From Paenibacillus mangrovi (GTDB lineage Bacteria; Bacillota; Bacilli; Paenibacillales; Paenibacillaceae), in contig NZ_JALIRP010000001.1 in assembly GCF_022898935.1 (NCBI RefSeq), positions 186,001 to 250,000 of the forward strand: a DNA stretch of 64,000 nucleotides, read 5' to 3'. Both the position numbers and the translations under genes were made by a program. Shown in pieces: positions 37,201 to 46,256 of this stretch (position 1 is its first letter; each line of letters starts with the position of its first letter). Below the pieces are notes generated by a model, which had not been told where the DNA came from, made no database searches, and was given only the letters and a program-made list of their open reading frames with translations.

Positions 37201-39930
37201 CTCATCATGAGAACATTACCGCAAACTTTAAGATTTGATAAAGGAACTACGTATGAAGTTTCATTCAAATATGAAAGTCAGTTTGATAAGAAGATCAATT
37301 TCGTTGTTGGTAACGGTAATAAGGAAATTATAAATGTACCTATGCCACAGGCTACCGTTCCTACACCGTTTACGGTTAAATTTACAGCAAGCACCGAAGA
37401 TTTCTGGATCGGTACAAGAAATACAGCCGGAGATTCAGCAGGAGACTTTATTCTTGATGATCTCGTCGTTAAAGAAGCAAAGGATGCTACCATTGAGCCG
37501 CCACAGATTACACCTGTTGACTTATCTGTTATACCTGTAGATGGTATCACTGCAAGTGCAACGGGTTATCAAGAAGGTGATAACCCTGAAAATGTTCTTG
37601 ATGGAAACACAGGTTCATTGTGGCACACAGCTTGGGATGGAAGTGATAAACTACCACAATCCATTACGCTTGATTTAGGTAAAGCTTACAATGTTAAAAG
37701 AGTAGATGTTACTCCAAGACAAAGCCAGCAAAATGGAATAATAAAGAAATATGAGTTGTATACAAGTGCCGATGGAGTGAGTTTTGAGAAGGTAGCAGAA
37801 GGTGATTGGGAGGTTAATGCAGACACAAAGTCTATAAATATTAATAATCCTAAGCCAATTACTCACGTTAAGTTAACTGCATTAGAAGGAGTTAATGGTT
37901 GGGCGAGTGTAGCTGAAATGAGAGTGGCTCAAGACGCTCCATCTATAACTGGATCAGGTAAAGTTGAAGTTAGTACGATAGTTGGCATGCATCCGGAAAT
38001 GCCTGCAACTTTCAAGGCGACATTGAGCAATGGCACACAAATGGAATTGCCAGTTCAATGGCCGGCCATTGCCCCTTCCAAATATGCCGAAGTAGGAACA
38101 TTTGAAGTTGTAGGACTCATTAATGGAGTCCAAGATGCAACTGTCACAGCTACTGTAACCGTAACAGCTGGCGGAACAGCAGAGATCGTAGATGCCAAAG
38201 TGATGACTGTTTACACGACAGCAGGAACTGCACCTATGATGCCAGCAACTGCTAAGATGGTAACTTCGAATGGTACAGTTATAAATGTACCTGTCACTTG
38301 GGATCAAATAGCTGAAGATCGTTACAAGAATGTTGGATCATTCAATGTAACGGGTACGGTAGAAGGTACGAATGTAAAAGCTCAAGCGATTGTTATCGTA
38401 ACAAATCCTGGGGCTGCAATCATTGAAATCCCTGAAGTAAAAGTAAGTACAGTCATTGGTAAAGTACCCGTACTTCCAAGCATGCTTGAAGTAACGTTAA
38501 GTGATCAAACAAAGAGATCTGTATCTGTTGCTTGGGATCGTATTTCTGATGAGCAGATCAGCAAAGAAGGTCAGTTCACTGTAAATGGTACGATAGAAGG
38601 TACGGATAAAAAAGCTGTTGCAGAAATTACAGTCAAAGAAGATCCAAACATTGCATTGAAGAAACCTGCAACTGCAAGCAGTGAGCAGTCAGGTAATACG
38701 GCAGTGATGGCGAATGACGGTCTAACATCAACTCGTTGGTGCGTAAGTAATCCAAGTACGGAACAGTGGTGGAAAGTTGACTTGGGTACACAATATGATG
38801 TAACGAGTTCCAAGATTACTTGGGAAACAGCTTCAAGTACGATGAAGTATAAAATCGAAGTATCTACGGATGGCGAGAACTGGACAACAACGGTTGATAA
38901 GTGGAACACTCCAGTTACTCAAAGTATGACAGAAGATACTTGGTCCGCTAAGAATGTTAAATTTATAAAAGTGACAGCTTTGGGTATTAACCCAGCATGG
39001 GCAGGTTTCCGTGAATTTGAAGCCTACGGTGCGAAATCAACTGTAGATCCAGGAACCGTTATTAAATCCATTCATCCGGTGACTGTTTCCACAACGGTTG
39101 GAATAGCTCCTCAATTACCTGCTAATGTAACTGTAGTATATGAAGATAACACAACTGGTGAAGCAGCGGTAACCTGGGATGCTGTAGATGAGAGCAAGTA
39201 CGCTCAGCCAGGTACATTTGCAGTAAATGGTGCAATTGCTGGAACAGATGAGAAGGCTGTTGCAAATGTTACTGTAGAGAATAGCCCAGTTATAGAGATT
39301 ACTTCGATCAAACCAGTAACCGTTAGCACGGAACAAGGAACTGCACCTGTACTGCCAACTACAGTAATCGCTCTATATAGCGATAATACTGAAAAGAGTG
39401 TATCCGTATCATGGGATCATATTGATGAATCAAAGTATTCCAAGACTGGTCAATTTACAGTTCAAGGTACAGTGAGCGGAACAAATCTCAAAGCTACTGC
39501 AGAAGTAACAGTAACAAAGAAAAATGGAGGAGACAAAGAACCAGGAACGCCTCCTACGAAGACTCACGAAATCGTCATTGATAACGATGGAACCGTAAGA
39601 ATCATCCCTGATGTCACTGTAGATGGAAATACAGGCAAAGTGGTATTGGATAACTCAACAATGAACAAGGCTTTTGCAAAAGCAGTTAAAGACAAGGCAG
39701 GAATTACCAATATTGTTATCGATCTGACAAAGAATGCTGATGCAAAAACATGGGTTATACAATTGCCATCACAGCAGGTAACTTCCAATAAAATGGATAA
39801 GACCATTCAATTCATAACAAATCCCGGTGTCGTTACCATCCAGAATAATATGTTTAAACCCAATGAGCTAAAAGGTTATGAAACAGTTGAGTTTATGATT
39901 GAGAATGGAATAATCACAAGCATCAGTTAA
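34288..39930 (+). CDS. Secreted GH101 endo-alpha-N-acetylgalactosaminidase
   Basis: Encodes 1880 residues. Signal peptide at 1-35, an N-terminal beta-rich domain, then a GH101 catalytic barrel (about residues 290-560) with the family segments YQAEGHDSAHPDYGG, FIYADAWYEQ (nucleophile D454) and ALMTEFPS (acid/base E480). The family releases the disaccharide Gal-beta-1,3-GalNAc from Ser/Thr of O-glycoproteins such as mucins. Carbohydrate-binding sandwiches follow, then CBM32 (about 1079-1211), three bacterial Ig-like repeats (about 1226-1451), a second CBM32 (about 1455-1585), two more Ig repeats (about 1595-1745) and a tail like those placed before SLH domains, but no SLH domains. AGGGAGG precedes the start; cre and an orphan SD lie upstream. 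Confidence 0.88.
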   Translation: MSLSKVMKNLAIVVASAQLISITIPVYSGIADAAASNDGIITSNEMSVELDQSFPRVIKYEINNKVLHGSEEVLNKIRINGTDYVPKVTYTEEADKAHYVLTVDELNVVINLTMTVKKNTLDFEVTKVEENGTARIHTIEFPDHSLVSVRSTEAGAKFAGSRMETAVYKKGDVYQDVSGTPAVDTTPRNYMYAFINNDQLAAGVWSNAYGDTGADADNDNHRIVKQTTKKTDYSRTALWSASWVYRGNNMPNDITEPLPHTKVVITEDANADAKLDWQDAAVAFRDIMNNPVGSDRMSELVVHRIPFNFSSQATNPFLKTLDETKRIYLSTDGLGQWVELKGYQAEGHDSAHPDYGGHIGVRQGGQKDMDTLVREAQNYNAFMGVHISGTGAHPEAKAFDDQLVNLNKFGWDWLDLSYDFDDPTYRREVYTGNRMNRLQMLKADAPTLDFIYADAWYEQGFNGRRFAREVNSFGWALMTEFPSVLEDEAVWDHWAVDYDYGGKGTKGYSSDIARFVRNHQKDTWIGRHPILGGTESTDAEGWVGRVDYDEMINVVFKTNLPTKYLQSFPMTKYDVNNNVGRVEFEGNVVAERTSDGKRTFTKDGKKLLEENVTITKASEGGNTYDKVTYSNLKYLLPWSPNANKTKDEPSGAEEKLYHYNENGGTTTWELPNSWSNVSTVKLYTLTDTGKKDEKVINVVDGKITIENAAAKQPYVVYKGDVTPKVEEMNWGFAMPAKDPSFNSGKLDNWNVKSGAGTVERNHRGQYELVVKENTEETVLETQLSGLKPGTYSASIYVQVGNTPNSTNASDPNTAGNAKRKTTIGVKDFGGADITNYTESSPLMNYISADSKHSTNMQRMRVVFDVAAGRDTATLYLKVAPGTATVTFDDVRCVPTERVVPQSPDVVVAEDFEHVDQGLTPFVIADADGVSDPRTHLSELHAPYTQKGWNGNAVDDVLNGEWSIKSHKTGSGLIMRTLPQTLRFDKGTTYEVSFKYESQFDKKINFVVGNGNKEIINVPMPQATVPTPFTVKFTASTEDFWIGTRNTAGDSAGDFILDDLVVKEAKDATIEPPQITPVDLSVIPVDGITASATGYQEGDNPENVLDGNTGSLWHTAWDGSDKLPQSITLDLGKAYNVKRVDVTPRQSQQNGIIKKYELYTSADGVSFEKVAEGDWEVNADTKSININNPKPITHVKLTALEGVNGWASVAEMRVAQDAPSITGSGKVEVSTIVGMHPEMPATFKATLSNGTQMELPVQWPAIAPSKYAEVGTFEVVGLINGVQDATVTATVTVTAGGTAEIVDAKVMTVYTTAGTAPMMPATAKMVTSNGTVINVPVTWDQIAEDRYKNVGSFNVTGTVEGTNVKAQAIVIVTNPGAAIIEIPEVKVSTVIGKVPVLPSMLEVTLSDQTKRSVSVAWDRISDEQISKEGQFTVNGTIEGTDKKAVAEITVKEDPNIALKKPATASSEQSGNTAVMANDGLTSTRWCVSNPSTEQWWKVDLGTQYDVTSSKITWETASSTMKYKIEVSTDGENWTTTVDKWNTPVTQSMTEDTWSAKNVKFIKVTALGINPAWAGFREFEAYGAKSTVDPGTVIKSIHPVTVSTTVGIAPQLPANVTVVYEDNTTGEAAVTWDAVDESKYAQPGTFAVNGAIAGTDEKAVANVTVENSPVIEITSIKPVTVSTEQGTAPVLPTTVIALYSDNTEKSVSVSWDHIDESKYSKTGQFTVQGTVSGTNLKATAEVTVTKKNGGDKEPGTPPTKTHEIVIDNDGTVRIIPDVTVDGNTGKVVLDNSTMNKAFAKAVKDKAGITNIVIDLTKNADAKTWVIQLPSQQVTSNKMDKTIQFITNPGVVTIQNNMFKPNELKGYETVEFMIENGIITSIS

Positions 39931-39970
39931 GGTAGCACAACGATAACCATTTGAACTTTGCTTAGGAAAC

Positions 39971-40008
39971 AACAAACGCTTGGGCGATAATTAGCCCAAG
40001 CGTTTGTT
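39971..40008. terminator. Hairpin between convergent genes
   Basis: A perfect 15-bp stem (AACAAACGCTTGGGC) with an 8-base loop lies between the GH101 gene and the oppositely oriented oxidoreductase gene. T-tracts are weak on both sides, but position and stability fit a bidirectional terminator. Confidence 0.7.
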
Positions 40009-40038
40009 AATTGTTGAGGGAGAAGAGGAAATGATATC

Positions 40039-41256
40039 TTATTTAATTGTGACAGGATAAAATGCATCGGTTTCAGAAGAGGCTTTTGCCTGCAGACACA
40101 CAAGAGCACTGCGAATGCCATCTTTTAACGGGGCAACGGATTCGGTAGTTCTGCCTTGCATCAGATGTACAAAATTGCGCATCAGTACAATATCACCGCC
40201 GCCATGACGCGAACCTTGATCGTCAAGCCGCACGATGGTTACTTTGTCATTCATATGGTCAAATACTTTGATTTCATTCGTGTAGAAATCGAATTCCACG
40301 GTGCCTTTGTAGCCGTACAGCCTTGCACCGCGTCGCCCAGCACCTTTGCGGGCAAAGAAGTTCTGCGAATACATGACGTGCATGCCGCTTGTGTATTTCA
40401 CAATCATGCTGCCGGAGTCTTCGTTTCCGGTGTCTACCGCAAAACCGCAATAATCGCTGCGCGGAGTGTCATTGCGCAGATTCACGATATTGTACGTGCT
40501 GTCCATGCAGGTTTCCCATTTGTCGCATTCGCTGCATCGCAGACCAGCTGGCATATCGCCTTTGTAAATCTGTTTGGATTTCATTGCACAAACTTTTACA
40601 GGTTCTTCTCTGAGCAGATAGTTAATGACATCGATATCGTGTGTGGCCTTTTGCAGGAAAAGTCCGTGTGAAACGGATTCATCTCGGTACCAGTCGTGGA
40701 AATATACATAACCATAGATTACATCGTTAAATGCCTGTACATGATCTACCTTGCCAATCGTGCCGGCATCCAGAATGCGTTTTACTTCCTGGACCAGCGG
40801 CGTGACGCGCAACGGGAACGAAACAATCGTGGGAGCCGTTGCTTTCGCTTCGCACTCGGCAAGCGCTCTCAAATCCGCCATAGAAGTGGCCACTGGTTTT
40901 TCCAAAAATAGCGGCAGATTGCGTTCCAGAACTTTTTTGGCAAAATAAGTATGCGTGTTGCAGTTCGTGCCAACGATCACGCCGTCCAGTTTTTCTTTGT
41001 CCAGCATTTCGTCTGCATCCGTATAAAAGTTAATCGTATCTGGATTCATCTCGCAGCTGCGCATAAGTCCGTCGATTTTATCGATTTCCATGTGATGCAT
41101 CGTTTCTTTGGAACCGTCTTTTTTCATCAGAGCCCGTACACGTTCATGGTTGGTATCCGCTACGGCCTTGATGCAGACCTCATAAGGCAGTGCGAACAAA
41201 TCATCCATCAGCATGTCGATCCGTACGCCATATCCAATAACACCGATATTCAACAT
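40039..41256 (-). CDS. Gfo/Idh/MocA family oxidoreductase
   Basis: Encodes 405 residues from the ATG at 41256, 8 bases after AGGAGG; a GTG 9 bases upstream overlaps the ribosome site and is rejected. The N-terminal Rossmann fold has IGVIGYGVR and the catalytic-domain motif LFLEKPVATS near residue 117, the conserved EKP of the family. These enzymes oxidise or reduce sugars and inositols, or hydrolyse glycosides by a transient oxidation, using NAD(P). It has a Cys cluster (CSECDKWETC) near residue 250. It is the last gene of the minus-strand importer operon, which suggests a sugar or aminosugar substrate. Cytoplasmic. Confidence 0.85.
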   Translation of the reverse strand: MLNIGVIGYGVRIDMLMDDLFALPYEVCIKAVADTNHERVRALMKKDGSKETMHHMEIDKIDGLMRSCEMNPDTINFYTDADEMLDKEKLDGVIVGTNCNTHTYFAKKVLERNLPLFLEKPVATSMADLRALAECEAKATAPTIVSFPLRVTPLVQEVKRILDAGTIGKVDHVQAFNDVIYGYVYFHDWYRDESVSHGLFLQKATHDIDVINYLLREEPVKVCAMKSKQIYKGDMPAGLRCSECDKWETCMDSTYNIVNLRNDTPRSDYCGFAVDTGNEDSGSMIVKYTSGMHVMYSQNFFARKGAGRRGARLYGYKGTVEFDFYTNEIKVFDHMNDKVTIVRLDDQGSRHGGGDIVLMRNFVHLMQGRTTESVAPLKDGIRSALVCLQAKASSETDAFYPVTIK

Positions 41257-41271
41257 AAGGAACACCTCCTG

Positions 41272-43494
41272 TTATTTTTTCAGTTCAATTTGTATCCGTT
41301 GTCCGGCTGTTAGCGAAACATGTTTCATTTTTTCAAAGTAGTTATGCGTTACGCGCTGAGCATCTGTACGTTCGTCCGCAAGCAGCGTAACCACCGTACT
41401 GTATGCTGTAGGATTATACATTTCCAGGCATACAGAATCCGGATTCCACTGCGTAACCAAGCATTCCACATGGTCAAATACCTGCAATGTCCTGCTTGTA
41501 AAATCCACATAGACACCCGGTATTTCCACAAAGGTAAGCAGCATGGAAACTTCAGGCCAGTTGGAACCATAGAGGAACTCCCCAACGGTTTCTTTGCCCT
41601 CCCAGTCACTTGTCTGCACGCGCTCGTTCATATAGCCTGCGGGCAGATATTTCTTTTCGAGAGTCAGCTCCGGATCTTCTGCCAGCGATACAAATTGCGG
41701 TAAACTGTGTGTTATGGCGTGAAGATCATGTAGATATTTTGCATTGCCTGTGAAGCGATACAGTTTGAGCAGACAGTTGCCTGACAGCGTACAAATACCT
41801 GGCGCAGAGTGCTTGTTCTGTGCGTTAGCAAACACCGTGCCGCTGCTGTGCACACCGCGTTTAGCTGCGGTACTATGCGCAGGGAACACAAAGTCATAGC
41901 TCATAACCCATGTCATGGCAATCTCGTAGGTTTCTTCTACATAAGACAGCCAGATGCTCTTACGGGTCGTTTCGTACAGTTGCACATAGCTTTCAAGCAT
42001 AGCGAACGCCGCCTCGCTGTCAGGTGCCTGACAGATTTCGCCTGGGCAGCCGTTTAACATGCCCTTTTTTACGTAGTTGTTGTAATAATACTCACCGAGC
42101 TGTTCTGCAACATCACGGTATTCCGTACACTGAAAATATTCGCTTGCAAGTGCCAGCGCGCCTACAGCCATACATGCTCCGGCAGAATTACCTACCACGA
42201 TTTCTTCTGTAGCTATATCAATAAACTGTCCGAGCTGTCCGTATTTATGGAACAACCGTACGAATGCATCGCAAAGGGACTTTACGGGCTGTTCAAACTC
42301 TATCGTGGAATGGTCGTTATCCGAAAGCCAAAATAGCTGCTTCAGCACGAAATAGAGCAAATCGGCATCTTTTCGTACCAGCAAAATAGTGTCAGGGTTA
42401 CTGTCGCCACCGTCACCATAAAATTTTCCGTTTCCATACATGCCGAACACCCATCCGCTGGGATGCTGTAAGCGCGAAAAAATAAAGCGGAGCGTAGACA
42501 GCGCGCGCTGCCGCGCCTCAGATGAATCTTCCAGCAACAACGGATAGCTATTGATACCACCACCAATCCAGCCCGCCTGCCAACACTGCTGATGTATGTT
42601 CCAGTCGGTTCCTACGGAGTAATATCCTTCTTCTGTAAAGTTCTCCTTTTGGTACTTGTCTTTGATGCTGGTATACGCCTTATAAAACGGTACACTATAA
42701 AAATTAGTAGGGTTTTCCAAAGTTGTTTTTGCGTCGTTAACCAGCTTAAAAAAGTCCGGTAAAGTTATTTGCTGCCAATGAAAGACACAGGCAGTCAGAG
42801 TGAGCGTTTCACCTTGTTTAAAAAAAGCGCCGGTATCTTGCGAAGGAGCAGAGGCATCCGGACGAAAGCCTAGTCCATCGTTTTGATCCCCGAAAAAATA
42901 TGCGTTAGTTTCACGTACACCCGGAACGGAAAGCACAAAAGAAGCCTCACGATCGGTTTGATTTTCATTTATGGTGAAGCCTGAATAGTAACTGCCGCAT
43001 TGGTGCTCTCCCAATAGAACAGAACCGGATTGTCCGTTAGAATCATAAAACCCACATAAGGGGGATGTCATATCACCTGAGAGTAAAGAAATTTGCGATT
43101 GCATCTTCTCGATATCCAGGTGGGGAATGCTAGTGATGACTTCGGCATCCGAAAAAGAGCAATTTTCCGCAGGTTGATAATAAGGTGGGTACTCAAGTGG
43201 TACGCTTACAAAGCGATTGCCATTGTAGACCGCACCTGGCATCAACACATAGTTGCTCTTTTCCCATTGCTCCGCTTCCATAGAAAATGAAAAATTCATC
43301 GGATAGGTCGTATCTTCATGAAATGACAAGGTAATATCCAATCGTTTTCCATGCTTCAATGTTTGCGTTGTCATCGAAGCACGACACGGGAACTGCGAAA
43401 AAGTATACTGGTTGTTTTCCAGATTCACAGAAATTTTCTCAAAGTCTAACACTTCACTGCCAGTAAAAGATTTACACATAAGAGAATAGCGCAT
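41272..43494 (-). CDS. Unrecognised cytoplasmic protein, alpha/alpha-toroid glycosidase-like
   Basis: Encodes 740 residues from the ATG at 43494, after GAGAGG; an upstream in-frame start would include hydrophobic residues with no ribosome site. No signal peptide remains. The first 250 residues look beta-rich; from about 280 to 640 there are amphipathic helix pairs with Trp/Gly-rich turns (HQQCWQAGWIGGGINSYPLL, LQHPSGWVFGMYGNG, EAAFAMLESYVQLYE), as in six-hairpin glycosidases; a beta-sandwich closes the protein. I cannot assign a GH family. It sits 15 bases before the oxidoreductase start and after the sugar-binding protein gene, so a role in handling an imported oligosaccharide is likely. Confidence 0.6.
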   Translation of the reverse strand: MRYSLMCKSFTGSEVLDFEKISVNLENNQYTFSQFPCRASMTTQTLKHGKRLDITLSFHEDTTYPMNFSFSMEAEQWEKSNYVLMPGAVYNGNRFVSVPLEYPPYYQPAENCSFSDAEVITSIPHLDIEKMQSQISLLSGDMTSPLCGFYDSNGQSGSVLLGEHQCGSYYSGFTINENQTDREASFVLSVPGVRETNAYFFGDQNDGLGFRPDASAPSQDTGAFFKQGETLTLTACVFHWQQITLPDFFKLVNDAKTTLENPTNFYSVPFYKAYTSIKDKYQKENFTEEGYYSVGTDWNIHQQCWQAGWIGGGINSYPLLLEDSSEARQRALSTLRFIFSRLQHPSGWVFGMYGNGKFYGDGGDSNPDTILLVRKDADLLYFVLKQLFWLSDNDHSTIEFEQPVKSLCDAFVRLFHKYGQLGQFIDIATEEIVVGNSAGACMAVGALALASEYFQCTEYRDVAEQLGEYYYNNYVKKGMLNGCPGEICQAPDSEAAFAMLESYVQLYETTRKSIWLSYVEETYEIAMTWVMSYDFVFPAHSTAAKRGVHSSGTVFANAQNKHSAPGICTLSGNCLLKLYRFTGNAKYLHDLHAITHSLPQFVSLAEDPELTLEKKYLPAGYMNERVQTSDWEGKETVGEFLYGSNWPEVSMLLTFVEIPGVYVDFTSRTLQVFDHVECLVTQWNPDSVCLEMYNPTAYSTVVTLLADERTDAQRVTHNYFEKMKHVSLTAGQRIQIELKK

Positions 43495-43529
43495 ACCTAA
43501 GTTCCTCTCTTTTAGGCTTATTAAAATAG

Positions 43530-43566
43530 AAATCCGGTGTACGATATAAAGAAATACACCGGATTT
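43530..43566 (-). terminator. Intercistronic hairpin after the binding-protein gene
   Basis: A perfect 12-bp stem AAATCCGGTGTA/TACACCGGATTT with a 13-base loop lies 18 bases after the stop codon. The following minus-strand bases are T-rich but interrupted, so partial termination or stabilisation is likely. Confidence 0.6.
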
Positions 43567-43583
43567 CACAAAGGAGCGTGAGA

Positions 43584-45167
43584 TTATTTGTTTGCTTTCC
43601 AGGCGTCATATTGAGCCTGTTTTTCTTTGATGATGTCGTCCACGCCGGCAGTTTTCAGGCGCTTGAGGAATTCAGGTAATGCTTTTGCAGGATCAATAGA
43701 ACCGGAGCTGAGTGCCGGAATGATCTCACTGGTAACTGAAGCGCAGTTTGCAACCTGAGTTTTTACAGGCGTAGGGTCGAATACAAAGCCCGTTACAGGT
43801 GAAATCTCTGCTGTTTTGTCAGCTTCCAAGACAATTTTTTGGGTCTCTTTTTGGATTTCACCATCTTTGTTCTTGTCATAATTAGCACGGTTAAAATTAG
43901 GGCTGTAAGATTGACCAATTTGCCATTCGTTAAAGTTGAAATTGTATTTGCCTTCAATCATAGTGAACTTGCCATTTTCGTCGTACTTGTAGTCAACGCC
44001 TTCTTCACCAAGCGAAATCAGCTTGTACAGTTCATCGTTGGTGTTGAGCAGTTCAACTAACTGCAACGCTTTTTCAATGTGTTTGGATTCGGAATTGATT
44101 GCAATAGCTGCAGTAGAAGCAGCACCTGCAGGAATCATCGTGCGAGTCGTGGAAACGGTTACTGCAGGAGCATTGCCTGCGCTTTTTGTCATAGACATAT
44201 TGCTGGCGTCAGAATTACCAGGATGATCAATGCTGTCAGGCCAGCTTCCCGTTTTCTCAGCGACAAATTTGGCTGCTTTACGGTCAGGAGAAGTATCTTT
44301 TACCGTTGCGCCATCCTTGCGCACATAACCTTTTTCGAACCAGTCGCGCATAATTTCAGTGTACTTCGCAAATTCTTCTGTCTCGAACTGGTTGATAACT
44401 TTGTCTGGTTGATCAAGGTTAATCCAGCCAGGGATGCTCGTATCACCTACGGCTTCCATGTTCCATAACAATGGATTGCCGGCATATAAGCTTGAGCTTT
44501 CAAGGGAGCTGGTTTCAAACCCGATCATATCTTTGTGTTTTGCCAGAGAATCGCCAAGGAAAGGCCCCATCTTTTCGAGTACCTCGATTGTAGGTTTGCC
44601 TTTTAAGGATTTCCAGTCAAAGCCAGTTTCCTCTACAAGATCTGAACGGAATTTAAAGCCCTCTCGTTTGGCTGTGCCCCACTGTTGATAGTTCACGAGT
44701 GCATAGATCTTGCCATCTACTTTAACGCCTTCCCACAGTCCTTCAGGGATACGAGCATAAGTTTGCGGTGCATATTTAGGAATGAGATCAGTCAAGTCAG
44801 CATAAGCGCCTTTGGCGGCGTTTTCAAAGAAGTTAATGCCACCCCAGTTAGCAGTGAAGCTGAGATCCCAGTCGTCGCCGGAATTGATCATCAGGTTCAT
44901 TTTCTCGGCATAAGTACTGCTGTCTACAAGAATTAGATTCAGTTTCGCATTAATTTCCTTGCCAATAATTTCGTTGGCTTTCTTCATGACGCGGTCAAAA
45001 TCATTGACGGGGCTGTTCATCATGTAGAAGTTGAGCTCAGTCATTTCTTCCTTAGCCGGGTCGGCAGCAGGATCGTTGGTAGAGCCTGCGTCTTTTTTCT
45101 GTCCACAGCCAGCCAGCAAGGCAGACAGCATGGTTACGGACAACAGAAGTACTAAAAATTTTTTCAT
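43584..45167 (-). CDS. LplA-type sugar-binding lipoprotein
   Basis: Encodes 527 residues. The signal peptide ends in the lipobox ALLAGC (Cys about residue 21), followed by a short linker and a large family 1 solute-binding domain (MTELNFYMMNSPVNDFDRVM; SGDDWDLSFTANWGG; AAIAINSESKHIEKALQLVE near residue 345). The size above 500 residues and partnership with LplB/LplC-like permeases place it in the LplA group, common in Paenibacillus for plant and host oligosaccharides. It is third in the operon, after both permeases, which is the reverse of most such clusters. AGGGGGAAC precedes the start. Confidence 0.88.
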   Translation of the reverse strand: MKKFLVLLLSVTMLSALLAGCGQKKDAGSTNDPAADPAKEEMTELNFYMMNSPVNDFDRVMKKANEIIGKEINAKLNLILVDSSTYAEKMNLMINSGDDWDLSFTANWGGINFFENAAKGAYADLTDLIPKYAPQTYARIPEGLWEGVKVDGKIYALVNYQQWGTAKREGFKFRSDLVEETGFDWKSLKGKPTIEVLEKMGPFLGDSLAKHKDMIGFETSSLESSSLYAGNPLLWNMEAVGDTSIPGWINLDQPDKVINQFETEEFAKYTEIMRDWFEKGYVRKDGATVKDTSPDRKAAKFVAEKTGSWPDSIDHPGNSDASNMSMTKSAGNAPAVTVSTTRTMIPAGAASTAAIAINSESKHIEKALQLVELLNTNDELYKLISLGEEGVDYKYDENGKFTMIEGKYNFNFNEWQIGQSYSPNFNRANYDKNKDGEIQKETQKIVLEADKTAEISPVTGFVFDPTPVKTQVANCASVTSEIIPALSSGSIDPAKALPEFLKRLKTAGVDDIIKEKQAQYDAWKANK

Positions 45168-45218
45168 AGTTGTTCCCCCTGGAATTTATTTAATTTTCCG
45201 GTTAGTTTCCCGGTGAAA

Positions 45219-46106
45219 TTACTCTTTTACTGCGCCTATTGTCAAGCCTTTTTCGAAGTATTTCTGTAGCAGCGGATACAGCAAAATGATCGGGCCGATG
45301 GCGAGTACGCAGGTTGCCATGCGCGCGCCTTCACTAGGCAGCATGCCGAGAGCTGACTCCATCGACTGTGAAGCTTGTGCGTTCGCCTGCAAATATCCGA
45401 TATTATTCATTAAAGATTGGAGCAGATATTGCAGAGGGCGCAGTTTTGGTGATTCAATGTACAATGAGGCGGTCATCCAGTCATTCCAGTATGCAATGGC
45501 TACAAACAAACCGATGGTCGCCAGCGATGGTTTAGAAAGCGGAAGAGCAATCTTGAAAAACGTACGGATTTCACCTGAGCCATCGATTCGCGCTGACTCA
45601 ATTAATGAATCCGGAATCGTGCGGAAGAAGTTTTTCATAATCAGCACGTTAACCGTCGACACCAGATAGACGATAATCAGCACCCAGATGGTATCTTTCA
45701 GATGCAGGATGCGCGTCAGCAAAATGTATTGCGGAACAAGACCGCCGTTGAACAGAACCGGAAGATACACGAAGAAAGTGAGTGCTTTGCGGTGAGTCAC
45801 TTCGGGACGTGTCAACGAATACGACAGCATGGAAGTAATCAGCAAATGCAAAAGTGTACCAACAACAGTCACAAAAATCGTAACTCCATATGCATTTAGA
45901 ATAGAGCTTGCTCCGCTGAATACATACTTGTAAGCTGCTGTGCTGAACTCTTGGGGCCAGAAATGATATCCATTTAGCATGAGCGATTGCTCGCCAGTAA
46001 ACGATATGGATACAACCAAAAGCAGCGGAACAATGCAGGCTAGGCTGAGTGCAATGAAAATGAGATGAATCACTATTTTTGAAAAATGTAGCTTTCTCAG
46101 AAGCAT
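45219..46106 (-). CDS. Sugar ABC transporter permease, LplC/YtcP-like
   Basis: Encodes 295 residues from the ATG at 46106, 6 bases after GGGAGGG; an earlier in-frame ATG lies before this ribosome site. Six membrane helices are present, with VSISFTGEQSLMLNGYHFWP near the N-terminus and the EAA loop DSLIESARIDGSGEIRTFFK near residue 180. The C-terminus ends YFEKGLTIGAVKE. It acts with the LplB-like permease and the binding protein on either side. The sugar is unknown; context suggests a glycan fragment. Confidence 0.9.
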   Translation of the reverse strand: MLLRKLHFSKIVIHLIFIALSLACIVPLLLVVSISFTGEQSLMLNGYHFWPQEFSTAAYKYVFSGASSILNAYGVTIFVTVVGTLLHLLITSMLSYSLTRPEVTHRKALTFFVYLPVLFNGGLVPQYILLTRILHLKDTIWVLIIVYLVSTVNVLIMKNFFRTIPDSLIESARIDGSGEIRTFFKIALPLSKPSLATIGLFVAIAYWNDWMTASLYIESPKLRPLQYLLQSLMNNIGYLQANAQASQSMESALGMLPSEGARMATCVLAIGPIILLYPLLQKYFEKGLTIGAVKE

Positions 46107-46256
46107 GTATTTCCCTCCCATGTACATAAATTGAACTAAAGGCGAATGGTTAAACTTTAGTTCAATTTATATAGAAACGGCGTTAAGTCTTTTTTCAAGA
46201 CATCATCCGTTTCTGCAGATCGATCAGATCGTGCGAATTCTATCCTTTTTGATCGA

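Noticed and set aside
38154..39520. Repeated segments in the GH101 gene, considered as a possible mobile repeat
   Set aside because: They encode tandem bacterial Ig-like domains, in frame and diverged, which is normal for modular enzymes.
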